Origin: Paenibacillus xylanexedens | GTDB taxonomy: Bacteria; Bacillota; Bacilli; Paenibacillales; Paenibacillaceae | Assembly: GCF_017874615.1 (NCBI RefSeq) | Contig: NZ_JAGIKV010000003.1 | Location: forward strand, 186,001 to 250,000 | Length of the DNA: 64,000 nucleotides | Direction of reading: 5' to 3' | Part shown: one piece after another, positions 49,079-58,219 of the stretch | How positions within the stretch are numbered: position 1 is the first letter of the stretch | Layout of the letters: the number at the start of each line of letters is the position of its first letter | Translations under genes and position numbers: made by a program | The notes under the pieces: generated by a model | What the model saw: the letters and a program-made list of their open reading frames with translations, nothing else | What the model was told of the DNA's origin: nothing | Databases searched by the model: none

Positions 49079-50797
49079 ATGACACAACGAATGGTAGAGA
49101 AGATGTCGAAAGAGCAACAGTATCTTGTAAATCAGTCCATGTTGATGATGGATAGCTTCTATGACAAGGAAATGGATCTGCTTCGTAGTTTCGAAGAAGA
49201 GGATTCATCGCAGCACAGCACACGAGCCAGTGCACATTATGCGCTCGGATTGTTAATTCGAAATGAGTCTGGTGATGTGGAACGCGCGATACGAGTGTTC
49301 CACAAGGTGCTCGATGTTCAATATGACGCTCCAGATGAGATCTATCACGGAACCTTCGCGACCCGACCCAATGAGTTGCATCCACCAGCGGGTCACTATG
49401 CTTGGAAATCTTTTGCGCCAGGCACGGCCTATTTCCTGGAACGCACCTTTGAGAAGGTGTCTGCGCAGTTTATCCATAAACTACAGGAAGAGGGTTCTCT
49501 GCTAACAGAGGTAGCAGACCCCAAACAATTGAAACACCTTTTTTATTCGGCAGTGAATCAGATTCTGCCACCGGTCTGGATCAGTTATGATCCCAACTGG
49601 CGCGAGTTTATCGCTTGTGTCTGTGTGGTTGTAACTGCCGAATTCGCCGAACTTATGCCGGAGACACTCATGAAGCGGATGGATCATGCAATGGAGTTGG
49701 CTGTACAAGGGTCAATAGAACGCAGGTTATCCGACGTAATCCCAATGAACACGAATATTGAGTTGATGCACATTTTCATCACCCACTACTACGGTCACCG
49801 CTTGAACCGGACAGAATGGATTCAGCATTCGGATGAACAGGCAGAAGGATTGATGAAGGAGTTTGAACAATACGACGGTACATTCGCGGAGTTCAATACT
49901 ACAACCTATTATGGCGTCGATCTGTCCGTGCTTGGCATGTATCGAAAGTATGGTCTCACCGAACGTTTGGTTGAAATTGGACACCGGATCGAACACGGGT
50001 TGTGGAATAACATTGCGCTATACTACAATGCCAACCTCGAGAATCTCTCCGGCCCATTCTCTCGGGCGTACGACATGGAGATGCGAGAGCATAGTTCAAT
50101 TGGTGTATTTATCTATCTTTTGCTTGGTGAAGGGTATGAGTATCTGACAGGCATCAACTGTGAGTCAGGCCATGATCCACTGATTGCTCTCCTTGGAGTA
50201 GATGTGCCCGCGGAAGCCGTGCCGTATTTCAAGGCTCATCAAAAGGATCGGCTTGTGCAGAAACAGTTCATGGAACTGTGTGAGCGCAATGATCCAACGT
50301 CTAACCGGAATCTATGTACGGCCAAAGCCTGGGTCGGTGAGGAGCGAATGATCGGGGCCATGTCGGGAAGTGTGAATACGAACGGACAGATGCATCCCGC
50401 CACGATCCACTGGCAGACAGAGACGGGGGAGCGTTATTATCTTCGCTTGATACGCCGTGAGGTAGGCGAGGGGTGGAACAGTCATCTGCGCGGAGTAACG
50501 TTTGATGCGGATCTCACACCAGATTCGTTAACCATTGATGTGGAGCTGGATACGGCGGAAGAGATCGACGTTTATTTTGAAATCAGAGGCCCCTCCCTTC
50601 GTCAGGAGGATATTACACCAGCGTTATGGCAGTTCCCTGGACTTACGTGTACCGTGAAGGCTGAGGCACCTGAACCATCCGTGTTGATGTACGTGAATCA
50701 TGTGGAGATCATCTATCGTTATGTGCCTGGAACGACTGCAAACAAGATGAGATTTGAATTGACCCTCCATGAAGACAACGGTATGAGGAATAAATAG
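49079..50797 (+). CDS. Unrecognised 572-residue protein of the sugar island
   Basis: A large cytoplasmic protein (no signal peptide) I cannot assign. Residues about 1-390 look all-alpha with aromatic and His/Asp-containing loops (H-P-P-A-G-H-Y-A-W, L-P-P-V-W-I-S-Y-D-P-N-W-R-E-F, F-N-T-T-T-Y-Y-G-V-D-L, N-L-S-G-P-F-S-R-A-Y-D-M-E-M-R-E), like an alpha/alpha toroid of glycoside hydrolases or lyases. Residues about 400-572 look all-beta (I-H-W-Q-T-E-T-G-E-R-Y-Y-L-R-L-I-R-R, then long strand repeats), like the C-terminal sandwich of such enzymes. GGGAGGT is eight bases before the ATG. It is in the operon with the ABC transporter and isomerase, so intracellular processing of the imported oligosaccharide is the best guess. 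Confidence 0.75.
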   Translation: MTQRMVEKMSKEQQYLVNQSMLMMDSFYDKEMDLLRSFEEEDSSQHSTRASAHYALGLLIRNESGDVERAIRVFHKVLDVQYDAPDEIYHGTFATRPNELHPPAGHYAWKSFAPGTAYFLERTFEKVSAQFIHKLQEEGSLLTEVADPKQLKHLFYSAVNQILPPVWISYDPNWREFIACVCVVVTAEFAELMPETLMKRMDHAMELAVQGSIERRLSDVIPMNTNIELMHIFITHYYGHRLNRTEWIQHSDEQAEGLMKEFEQYDGTFAEFNTTTYYGVDLSVLGMYRKYGLTERLVEIGHRIEHGLWNNIALYYNANLENLSGPFSRAYDMEMREHSSIGVFIYLLLGEGYEYLTGINCESGHDPLIALLGVDVPAEAVPYFKAHQKDRLVQKQFMELCERNDPTSNRNLCTAKAWVGEERMIGAMSGSVNTNGQMHPATIHWQTETGERYYLRLIRREVGEGWNSHLRGVTFDADLTPDSLTIDVELDTAEEIDVYFEIRGPSLRQEDITPALWQFPGLTCTVKAEAPEPSVLMYVNHVEIIYRYVPGTTANKMRFELTLHEDNGMRNK

Positions 50798-50798
50798 G

Positions 50799-51030
50799 TA
50801 TATAAGATGAACTGAACATTTACACGAGATCGAAGAGTGCAGAACCGATCTGAAGAAGCGGAGCGTTCGCCTGAAAGCTTTCTGCAAGAAAGCTGCATCG
50901 GAAGCATAAGCTATCACCGGATTTTTCCCTTTGAAGAAGGGGATCAAAAAAATCTGGGGATAACAGCGATCGGAAGATGGTACTGCAATTGGAGTGATCT
51001 AGTGTAAAGTTTATTGGTTCAACTTATATA
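50799..51030. mobile_element. MITE-like element, copy 2
   Basis: About 232 bases. The left end TATATAAG-A-TGAAC ... TTTACAC and the right end GTGTAAAG ... GGTTCAACTTATATA are inverted repeats of about 27 bases. The interior shares the GAAGCGGAGCGTTCGC block and the hairpin CTATCACCGGATTTTTCCCT / GGGGATC ... CTGGGGATAACAG with copy 1 at 12023, plus an extra GAAAGCTTTCTGCAAGAAAGCTGC-like hairpin. It begins one base after the stop of the 572-residue gene and ends 56 bases before the isomerase gene. Confidence 0.68.
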
Positions 51031-51086
51031 GATAGAGATAAATGGAATATGAATGGGCGATAGAATGAGAGACAGGAGGACCAATC

Positions 51087-52052
51087 ATGTATACGGACAA
51101 ACAGGAGTATTCGTTCTCAACATGTTGGAATATTAAACGTTATACGAACGGACAAGGTATGATCGAGGAGATCAAGTCTCTTGGATTCAAACAGGTTGAA
51201 CTGAATTATAACGTAACGGAAGAGATGCTGCAGACGATAGAACCGATGATTGAACGGGGACAGATCGGTGTATCCAGTGTGCATAATACATTCCCGCATG
51301 TGGCTGATCCGGATTACGGGACGGATTCCGTCCTGCTTGGATTCGATGATGAGACGCGCCGCAAACGGGCGATTGAGCTGTTACTTCGCTCAGCCGAGTA
51401 CGCACATCGTTATGGTGCCAAGGCTGTTGTTGTACATCCCGGTGAGGTTCCGTTTGAATACAATATAGATGAAGCATTGAAAAAGATATACCACGATCAG
51501 GGGCCGGATTCACCGGCATATCAATCTTTATGGCAAGAGATGCTGGAGAAGCGGGAAGATGGCAGCGCATATTACCTGAGCCGGATTCAGGAGAGTCTGG
51601 AAGAGGTGTGTGACTTGTCGGAGCAGCGAGGATACGGGGTGAATTTCGGTATTGAGACCCGTTCACGCTGTTATCAGATGCCGACTTTGCACGAAGCGGG
51701 AACGATTATTGGACAAATGAAGGGCGCGCCGCTTGGTCTCTGGTACGATATTGGTCACGGCATGATGATGGATCGAATGGGCCTATATGACAATGTACGT
51801 GAGGCCAACGCGTTGATTGATCACGTGGTTGGCGTGCATATTCATGAAACTGTAGGGTTGGCAGATCATTGGTGTCCATACATCCATAGTAAAGACATGA
51901 CCTTTTTTGATTCATTTTTGGATATCATTGATCGTTCGCCAGTGAAAGTATATGAGCTGAAAGCCGCGTGTACACCGGAAGAAATCGATGAGAGTCATGG
52001 AATAATCACGGCTCGTATTGCTGAACGTCATGTGGCGCGTCAGCGCGGATAG
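51087..52052 (+). CDS. Sugar phosphate isomerase/epimerase (xylose isomerase-like TIM barrel)
   Basis: A 321-residue cytoplasmic TIM-barrel protein of the AP-endonuclease-2/xylose-isomerase-like superfamily. Probable metal ligands follow the family order: Glu in F-G-I-E-T-R, Asp/His in Y-D-I-G-H-G, His in V-H-I-H-E-T and a C-terminal Glu in Y-E-L-K-A. Members interconvert ketoses or inosose-like sugars. ACAGGAGGACC precedes the ATG. It lies at the end of the sugar island, separated from the upstream gene only by the MITE-like element, and a terminator follows. Confidence 0.82.
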   Translation: MYTDKQEYSFSTCWNIKRYTNGQGMIEEIKSLGFKQVELNYNVTEEMLQTIEPMIERGQIGVSSVHNTFPHVADPDYGTDSVLLGFDDETRRKRAIELLLRSAEYAHRYGAKAVVVHPGEVPFEYNIDEALKKIYHDQGPDSPAYQSLWQEMLEKREDGSAYYLSRIQESLEEVCDLSEQRGYGVNFGIETRSRCYQMPTLHEAGTIIGQMKGAPLGLWYDIGHGMMMDRMGLYDNVREANALIDHVVGVHIHETVGLADHWCPYIHSKDMTFFDSFLDIIDRSPVKVYELKAACTPEEIDESHGIITARIAERHVARQRG

Positions 52053-52105
52053 GGAGCACACGCATCAAGCATGAATGCACCTTATAGGAAAGTAAACCAA
52101 CAGAT

Positions 52106-52160
52106 AGAGCGGTTCAGAACAAACCTCAGGTTGTATTACAGGGTGTTCTGCCGCTCTTTT
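52106..52160. terminator. Terminator ending the sugar island
   Basis: AGAGCGGTTCAGAACA and TGTTCTGCCGCTCT arms with a 22-base loop, then TTTTG; between convergent genes. Confidence 0.75.
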
Positions 52161-52187
52161 GTTGTTCTCGTAAAAATGTTCCATGCT

Positions 52188-52823
52188 TTAACGTTTCTCA
52201 GGGAGTATTACGTCACCGAGAATCCCTGCCTGATAGCCTTTGACTACAGCACCAATTCTGGACTTAACACCAAATTTCTGTGTAATAGAGGTTATATGAT
52301 ACTCCACTGTACGTTGACTGATCGCCAGATCCTGTGCAATCTCCTTGTTGGTCATCTCCAGTGCAATGCGGTTAAGCACTTCCCGTTCAGTTGCTGTGAG
52401 GGATTCCTCCAGATTAGGGGATAACATGGTCTCTGGAATAAGCACATGACCCAACATACTTTGGTGAATGGCGTTGATAATCTGTCCAAACGTTGCTTGT
52501 TTCGACAAGTAGGCATGGACGCCCAGATCATAAGCTTTTAACTGGAATTCGTGATAGTTGTATCCGGATAGTAATATAATTTTGACGGATAACCCGTATT
52601 GATCTTTCAATCTTCTCACAACCTCGAACCCGTCAAGCTGGGGCATGCGGATATCCATCACAACAACATCTGGTCGCAACGCCTCTACTTCGGATAAAAA
52701 AAGCAATGGATCGCTGAATGTTTTCAGTACCTGTATGCCGGGTTCGCGGTTTAAGCGGTTGTTGAGACCTTCCATGACCAGGGGGTGATCATCAAGCAGT
52801 ACGACTGTAATGGGTTCGCTCAT
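52188..52823 (-). CDS. Response regulator, ComA-like (NarL/FixJ family)
   Basis: A 211-residue regulator. The receiver domain has L-D-D-H-P-L-V-M-E-G, the phospho-Asp in V-V-V-M-D-I-R-M-P and Lys in L-S-K-Q-A. The C-terminal LuxR-type helix-turn-helix reads L-T-A-T-E-R-E-V-L-N-R-I, T-N-K-E-I-A-Q-D-L-A-I-S-Q-R-T-V-E-Y, where the S-x-R-x-V/I-E-Y wording is close to Bacillus ComA. It overlaps the kinase gene by four bases (ATGA), so it is the cognate partner. Target genes are unknown. Confidence 0.85.
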   Translation of the reverse strand: MSEPITVVLLDDHPLVMEGLNNRLNREPGIQVLKTFSDPLLFLSEVEALRPDVVVMDIRMPQLDGFEVVRRLKDQYGLSVKIILLSGYNYHEFQLKAYDLGVHAYLSKQATFGQIINAIHQSMLGHVLIPETMLSPNLEESLTATEREVLNRIALEMTNKEIAQDLAISQRTVEYHITSITQKFGVKSRIGAVVKGYQAGILGDVILPEKR

Positions 52824-55189
52824 TGTTCAGTTGCTCCTTTGGTTAAAGGCAAACGGATGTTGATTGAGGTTCCTTTGCCAAGGCTGGAATGTATGGTGAA
52901 TTCTCCACCGAGATGCTGAATGCTGCTTTGTATGGATATCAAACCGAAGTGCCCTGTTGCAGTATCAAATGTGGTATGAACATTAAACCCCAAGCCGTCA
53001 TCCTCTACTTGGAGAATCAAGTCAGTATCCCTTGTATGTACCTGAATAGAGCAGAACGACGCCTGTGCGTGCTTCATCACATTCATGATGAGTTCACGGA
53101 TCGTCCGAAAGACGGTGGACTTCAGAGGTTCGTGCTTCAACTCTTCAGAGAGGGCGTTGTAGTGTAGTTCCATTCTGATGCCACTTTGTATTTGAAGTGT
53201 GCGGATGAGCCATTGCAACGCTTCCTCAAGATCACTTCGATCCATAATATGAGGGTAGAGATCATCACACAATTGACGTATATCTCTCTGGGAAGCATAC
53301 AGGCACTCCAGCCAAACAGCCGTTTGATCCTTATGCGTCTCTCCGGTATCGTGTAATTCCTCCAAATCACGAGACAGGAAAATCAGGTTTTGAAGCAGTT
53401 GGTCATGAAGGAAATAAGAGGTTTTCATACGCTCTGCCTGTTGGGCTTCCATCATAATATCATTGAACTGCCGATGACGGCGTATCTGGTGTTCATGAAG
53501 AGCTGTCTGGTCTACACGGTATTCATATCGCTTCTGCAGATCGGATAAGAGTCTCCCATTGACGAGCATTCGAATTGCTTCCAGCCTGCCTTTATTAATG
53601 ATATCCTGTTCCTCTGCTGAAAAAAGGGTGCGATTTTCTTTGTGACCAATGCCCAGAAATCCTATTGTCTCCGTAGTGGGTTCACCTGACAGCTCCCAAA
53701 TCTGTGCCAAATCAACTTTCTGTCGTAAAACTTCAATATCCAACGCCTGGTTATCTATATTCTGAATGGAAGTAAAAATCCCTGTACCTTCCTGAGAATA
53801 TCTGTGCTTATCATCAATCCATATGACAATTACACCTTCAATATCCAGCATCTTGTGGAACATCTCGGCAAACACGTGAATCATGTCCCGCATGTTTTGC
53901 TGTTCAGCCATTCGCACAGTCAACCGCAGCTGTTGGTGTTCCAACCAGTCTTTGTTAAGTTTGTTTTTCTTGCGTGAGCGGGTGAGCATGTACTGATACA
54001 CCCAAGTGATCAGCAAAAACGAGACAAAGAGTAAGCTGATATGAATTAACGAATGCAGGTGAGAAGCAGCCAGAAACAGTAAAAATACGATCAAAACATA
54101 TAGTCCATGAATCATCAATCTTGGCATCACCAGTTTGAGGTCAAGCATACTCCGTTGTACAAGTACATAAGTGAACATCCATGACAAAGGCAGAAATCCA
54201 ATTAATGTGTACTCTACAGGCAATAATGGTTCACCTTGAAGCAGGGTTGGAATAGCAAAACAGATGATGAAGGGAATCAGGCTAACAAGTATTCCTGTTA
54301 ACATGAGCAATAGCTGGTTCTGCTCCTTGCGATTGTAGCTTTTACGATTAACCCATGTCATCCAGATTAAGATCAGAAGGGTTGCACAAAGAATAAAGTT
54401 GAGCAGATTGGTTGGACCAGACGGTGCAACAGGAGTACTGACGGTAGTAATACCTTGATTGATTTGAACATCGGTCATCATCCACTGCTTGATGTACAGA
54501 AAGGCAAGGCCAGTAGAGTAGGCAACGGCAATACATCTGCTGATGATTAATAACCATCGAAAACGATGCAGACGGGTACGGAATACAAAAGACACATAAA
54601 AAGCAGTTAGACAGTAAGGTAACCATGCCGCACAAAAGGCCAAAATATAATTGGATAAAGGCAACTGGGATGTGTACATCGTCAGTATACATATGGCCAT
54701 GGACAAGTTAAGGAGGTAGAACAGGCGCATCACTCGTGAACCGGGTTGGCTAAACAAGGCATAGGTTCCGGTCAACAATAGCAATAATTCTACTATGGAT
54801 GAGAAGCCGATGTTGAACCATTCACGTGGTCCAGGCTTCATTGTATGTTGGGATGCCTGACCGTGAGAATTCTCAACGTCGATGGTGTAGGCTTCAGTCA
54901 CTAGAAATACACCTTTTTGATGGAGTAAGCGGACTCGTCCTTTGAGTTCCAGCGAGATAACGGTGTCACCTGATCTAATCCCGGATGTATAGGCTAAACC
55001 TTGCGGATCTACATCATGTACTGCCCAAGAATTGGAGGCATTTGGTGTCAACGAAAGTCCGATATAAGGATTCATAAATGAAGAGATATGGATGTACGTG
55101 GCTGTCAGTATAAAGCACAACATCGTTACAAACCACACGAAATTAAATTTAGTTTTCATGAATCTATGTAATGAGAGTTTTAGTCGCAT
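52820..55189 (-). CDS. Sensor histidine kinase, ComP-like
   Basis: A 789-residue membrane kinase. Helix 1 (about 15-32) leads to an extracellular PDZ-like domain (D-P-Q-G-L-A-Y-T-S-G-I-R-S-G-D-T-V), then about nine more helices (130-410), a GAF-like region, a HisKA_3-type phospho-acceptor in S-Y-F-L-H-D-Q-L-L-Q-N-L, and an HATPase domain (N-V-M-K-H-A, D-D-G-L-G-F, G-L-I-S-I-Q-S). This is the ComP architecture used to sense extracellular peptides. The ATG at 55189 is chosen because longer in-frame starts lie inside the upstream gene's terminator hairpin; GGATGA is the only site. No pheromone (ComX/ComQ) gene is adjacent. Confidence 0.85.
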   Translation of the reverse strand: MRLKLSLHRFMKTKFNFVWFVTMLCFILTATYIHISSFMNPYIGLSLTPNASNSWAVHDVDPQGLAYTSGIRSGDTVISLELKGRVRLLHQKGVFLVTEAYTIDVENSHGQASQHTMKPGPREWFNIGFSSIVELLLLLTGTYALFSQPGSRVMRLFYLLNLSMAICILTMYTSQLPLSNYILAFCAAWLPYCLTAFYVSFVFRTRLHRFRWLLIISRCIAVAYSTGLAFLYIKQWMMTDVQINQGITTVSTPVAPSGPTNLLNFILCATLLILIWMTWVNRKSYNRKEQNQLLLMLTGILVSLIPFIICFAIPTLLQGEPLLPVEYTLIGFLPLSWMFTYVLVQRSMLDLKLVMPRLMIHGLYVLIVFLLFLAASHLHSLIHISLLFVSFLLITWVYQYMLTRSRKKNKLNKDWLEHQQLRLTVRMAEQQNMRDMIHVFAEMFHKMLDIEGVIVIWIDDKHRYSQEGTGIFTSIQNIDNQALDIEVLRQKVDLAQIWELSGEPTTETIGFLGIGHKENRTLFSAEEQDIINKGRLEAIRMLVNGRLLSDLQKRYEYRVDQTALHEHQIRRHRQFNDIMMEAQQAERMKTSYFLHDQLLQNLIFLSRDLEELHDTGETHKDQTAVWLECLYASQRDIRQLCDDLYPHIMDRSDLEEALQWLIRTLQIQSGIRMELHYNALSEELKHEPLKSTVFRTIRELIMNVMKHAQASFCSIQVHTRDTDLILQVEDDGLGFNVHTTFDTATGHFGLISIQSSIQHLGGEFTIHSSLGKGTSINIRLPLTKGATEQ

Positions 55190-55237
55190 GGTACAATCAT
55201 CCGTTCTTATAAAATGCATCATTGGTAAAATGAAGTG

Positions 55238-55269
55238 GAAAAACAAGCCATGTAGCAATGACATGGCTT
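55238..55269 (-). terminator. Terminator after SLH serine hydrolase
   Basis: On the minus strand AAGCCATG-TCATTGCTA-CATGGCTT followed by GTTTTT, 20 bases after the stop at 55288. Confidence 0.75.
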
Positions 55270-55287
55270 GCCGAGCATCACTCTATG

Positions 55288-57324
55288 TTAATGTAGCAGA
55301 GTGCCTAACATTTTGTACATCAAAACTGATGATTCCTGCCTGAGCATAGGTTGCTTCGATCTATAATTCACAGCACCGGTGCTGGATACAGATACTTCAG
55401 GACCGTAGAGACCTAGAGCAACCACAAACTGGACACCTTCTTCAGCCCAACGATCCTGTGAACCGATGAGATCGGCAGTTACGGCAGGTGCGCCAAGGAG
55501 TTGTTGTGCCGTTCTCGATATGATCACCGCGGCCTCTTGCCTTGTTATGGCTTGGTCAGGATGGAACAATCCACGGGTATTACCTTGCACAATACCCAGT
55601 TCAAGGGCTGTTTGAATGTAGGCGGCATAGGGACTTGATTGGGTATCTTTAAATGTTGGTGATTGAGCTGAAATGGACATTCCGCTTATACCCACGACCT
55701 GTGCTACAAACTCCCCACGACTTACAGGCTTCTCTGGTTCAAATAGGGATTGATCCTGTGGATACAGGCCAATCTGGGTTAAGCGATAGATGTACGGAGC
55801 ATAGGGATGGTCTTCTGGCACATCTTCATAAGGTCTGGCTTCTGGCAATTTTTCGGACCAGCTATCTGACTTGTTGTAATAGAAATATGTGATTTCACCT
55901 GACTGGTTTTTTTTGAAACCAGCGAGCTTGCCTTCCTCATCCATGAACAACATGTCCTTAACGGGGGTTAAGGTGTGAGTGCCATAAGCATCTATAACCT
56001 GAAGACCTTTCTCTGTTGCTAAAATATCATACAACCATGCAGGCAAACGGATATCCCGATATAGTCCCTCATAGGTACGGAGTGAAGACTTGGTTACGCT
56101 ATAATCACTATAATGCGTCTCGTTGTTTGGATAAAAATGATCCATAAATGCTTGAAAAAGCGCTTCTCGCACATCTGGTCCATCACTGTTGGAGACGATA
56201 AATAGTCCAGTCTTCTCGTTAGGTAACAACCACAGATTGGAGTGGAATCCGTCAAGATCGCCTGCTTTACTCACGACTTTCCGTCCATGATTATACTGCG
56301 AATAGGTGGATTCGAATCCGTAACCTGTGCCAGGTATATCCGGGTGTATGGACACATCCAGGGTTTGCATCGCTTGGACGGATGACGGTTCGAGTATACG
56401 TGCACCCTGGTACGAACCTTGATTGAGCTGCGCAAGCATAAAGTGAGCCATATCCCGTCCAGTCGTAATTAATCCCCCCTCAGGAGAGCTGTCCGGTACA
56501 TTGGGATATTGCGGAAGTACTTGTCCTTCAGCGCCATAAGGAGTTGCGAGTTTACTCAGCGTGTCTTTGCTTAGTGTAAAATGGCTATCCGACATATCAA
56601 GAGGGTTGAATATATGCTGTTGTACATAAGTCTCAAACGGAAGTTTGGACTGTTTCTGAACGATGTAGCCCAAGAGTGCATAACCGTAATTGTCATAACG
56701 GAAAACTTCTCCTGGATTGCGAACAACGGACGGTTTGTTGTCCTGGATGAATTGCTCAAGCGGATAAGAATGATTCAACTCCCTGGGTATAGCTGCTGCA
56801 TCTGTGAAATCAAACCCGCTGGTGTGGGTCATCAGATGTTCCAATGTTAACGCTGTTCCGGTGTGGTTGGTCAGATGCAAAGCGTCTGTGTATGCGCTGA
56901 TATCCTGATCAAGCTTTACGTTACCTTGCTCGGCCAATTGCATAATAGCGGTTGCTGTCAGCGTTTTGGAGATGGAGGCTACACGGAATAGAGTGGAGTC
57001 GGCGTCGACGGGGATTTGTTTTTCCACATTGGCATAACCATATCCTTTATTCAAAATGATCTGTTGATCGTGAACAACGGTGACTACCGCACCTTTCAGA
57101 GCAGACTTCATTTCAGGCTGGGCGAAGAATTGATTGATGAACGATTCAGTTTCCTGAGGGCTTACCTGAGGAAGAGGGAGACTGCTCTCTGCCGATACAC
57201 TGGTCATCGTGGTGAAACTTAGAGATGCAACCAGGAGGATGTTGGCTACGGCACGTTTCCAATTAGGATTTGATTTGTAGCTGTGTTGTTGTCGAGTTGG
57301 ACATGTTGCTACGTGAGATTTCAT
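55288..57324 (-). CDS. Secreted class C beta-lactamase-like serine hydrolase with SLH domains
   Basis: A 678-residue exported protein. Signal peptide about 1-45 (ending V-S-A-E). Serine-hydrolase domain about 55-395 with active Ser117 in S-I-S-K and Tyr in Y-D-N-Y-G-Y, as in penicillin-binding-protein-like esterases and D-aminopeptidases. A linker beta domain (about 400-505) precedes three SLH repeats: Y-E-D-V-P-E-D-H-P-Y, F-K-D-T-Q-S-S-P-Y-A, and a divergent third ending in L-R-Q-E-S-S-V-L-M-Y-K-M-L. SLH repeats bind pyruvylated wall polymers, so the enzyme is displayed on the cell surface. AAAGGAG precedes ATG 57324; the longer frame has no site. Confidence 0.87.
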   Translation of the reverse strand: MKSHVATCPTRQQHSYKSNPNWKRAVANILLVASLSFTTMTSVSAESSLPLPQVSPQETESFINQFFAQPEMKSALKGAVVTVVHDQQIILNKGYGYANVEKQIPVDADSTLFRVASISKTLTATAIMQLAEQGNVKLDQDISAYTDALHLTNHTGTALTLEHLMTHTSGFDFTDAAAIPRELNHSYPLEQFIQDNKPSVVRNPGEVFRYDNYGYALLGYIVQKQSKLPFETYVQQHIFNPLDMSDSHFTLSKDTLSKLATPYGAEGQVLPQYPNVPDSSPEGGLITTGRDMAHFMLAQLNQGSYQGARILEPSSVQAMQTLDVSIHPDIPGTGYGFESTYSQYNHGRKVVSKAGDLDGFHSNLWLLPNEKTGLFIVSNSDGPDVREALFQAFMDHFYPNNETHYSDYSVTKSSLRTYEGLYRDIRLPAWLYDILATEKGLQVIDAYGTHTLTPVKDMLFMDEEGKLAGFKKNQSGEITYFYYNKSDSWSEKLPEARPYEDVPEDHPYAPYIYRLTQIGLYPQDQSLFEPEKPVSRGEFVAQVVGISGMSISAQSPTFKDTQSSPYAAYIQTALELGIVQGNTRGLFHPDQAITRQEAAVIISRTAQQLLGAPAVTADLIGSQDRWAEEGVQFVVALGLYGPEVSVSSTGAVNYRSKQPMLRQESSVLMYKMLGTLLH

Positions 57325-57510
57325 GAAATTCTCCTTTGAGTTGAGATATGTTCGTTCTCTTACATTTAAGTACATCTATAATCTATCAGTTCGAATGTAA
57401 TGGCGATTCCGTAGTACGCACTTATTACGGCAGGACTTCCGCAAACCTTTTTGCGTGATCCCGCAATTGTGGAGGATGAAGATTGAGTTTTGAATGATCT
57501 TGAATATATG

Positions 57511-57567
57511 AAAAGAGGTATTTGTCATGATGGACCCAACGGGGATCTCGACAAATACCTCTTTTTG
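57511..57567. terminator. Terminator hairpin downstream of the P-loop kinase
   Basis: AAAAGAGGTATTTGTC and GACAAATACCTCTTTT arms with a loop of about 23 bases. Confidence 0.7.
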
Positions 57568-57634
57568 TTTCGTCTTTTTATTTTCCATGCAAAGCGACAT
57601 CGTGCAAAGGAATTGGGAAGTAGATTTTATAAAA

Positions 57635-58219
57635 CTACTCGTACATCCATCGTTCAAGTTCAGCATAGGCAATCGCAGGATCATCACTGGAATTATCAAT
57701 ATAAGCGACGGATGAAGCAGGGAGCGGCCAGGCTATTTCTTTACGGACGAGAGAAGCTGTGAAGGCATCCCAGTTGGCTAACTTCCATTCATCTAGTGGG
57801 GATTGTCTTGCAGAGATCCGTTTGTGGTACAATGCTTCATTCTCCAGATAAATATAGGCCACCCGCACATCCGTATCTTCCAAGGAACGTCCAATTCGTG
57901 CAAGTTCCTGAGCAATCCAATCGGGAGTTCCAATTTCTTTGGTGAATGGCCCCACAACGATCGTATCGATACCCAACTGTACGTTATCCAGAGCGGCGTC
58001 CATCGTAATGCGATACCCAAGATCACGGCACAGCCGTTTGTATTCCGGTGAATCCCGATCAGATGGATCAAGTCCCTGAAGGGTCATGATCGCCTCAGCC
58101 GCGGGACGAAGCAGAATATCCATATCAAAGAAAGCCGCTTTATGTTTACGGGAAAGGGCTTTGGCAAGGGTGGTCTTGCCGCTTCCGGCCCCGCCGAGAA
58201 AGAAAAGTAGTTTGCTCAT
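57635..58219 (-). CDS. P-loop NTP-binding kinase-like protein (AAA/shikimate-kinase type)
   Basis: A 194-residue cytoplasmic P-loop protein. Walker A reads G-G-A-G-S-G-K-T-T near residue 10, A-F-F-D-M-D-I-L-L-R follows like the shikimate/gluconate kinase Asp site, and V-A-Y-I-Y-L-E-N-E is in the later substrate region. It probably phosphorylates a small molecule or polynucleotide end; the substrate cannot be read. The start at 58219 has AAAGGAGG ten bases upstream. Confidence 0.75.
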   Translation of the reverse strand: MSKLLFFLGGAGSGKTTLAKALSRKHKAAFFDMDILLRPAAEAIMTLQGLDPSDRDSPEYKRLCRDLGYRITMDAALDNVQLGIDTIVVGPFTKEIGTPDWIAQELARIGRSLEDTDVRVAYIYLENEALYHKRISARQSPLDEWKLANWDAFTASLVRKEIAWPLPASSVAYIDNSSDDPAIAYAELERWMYE

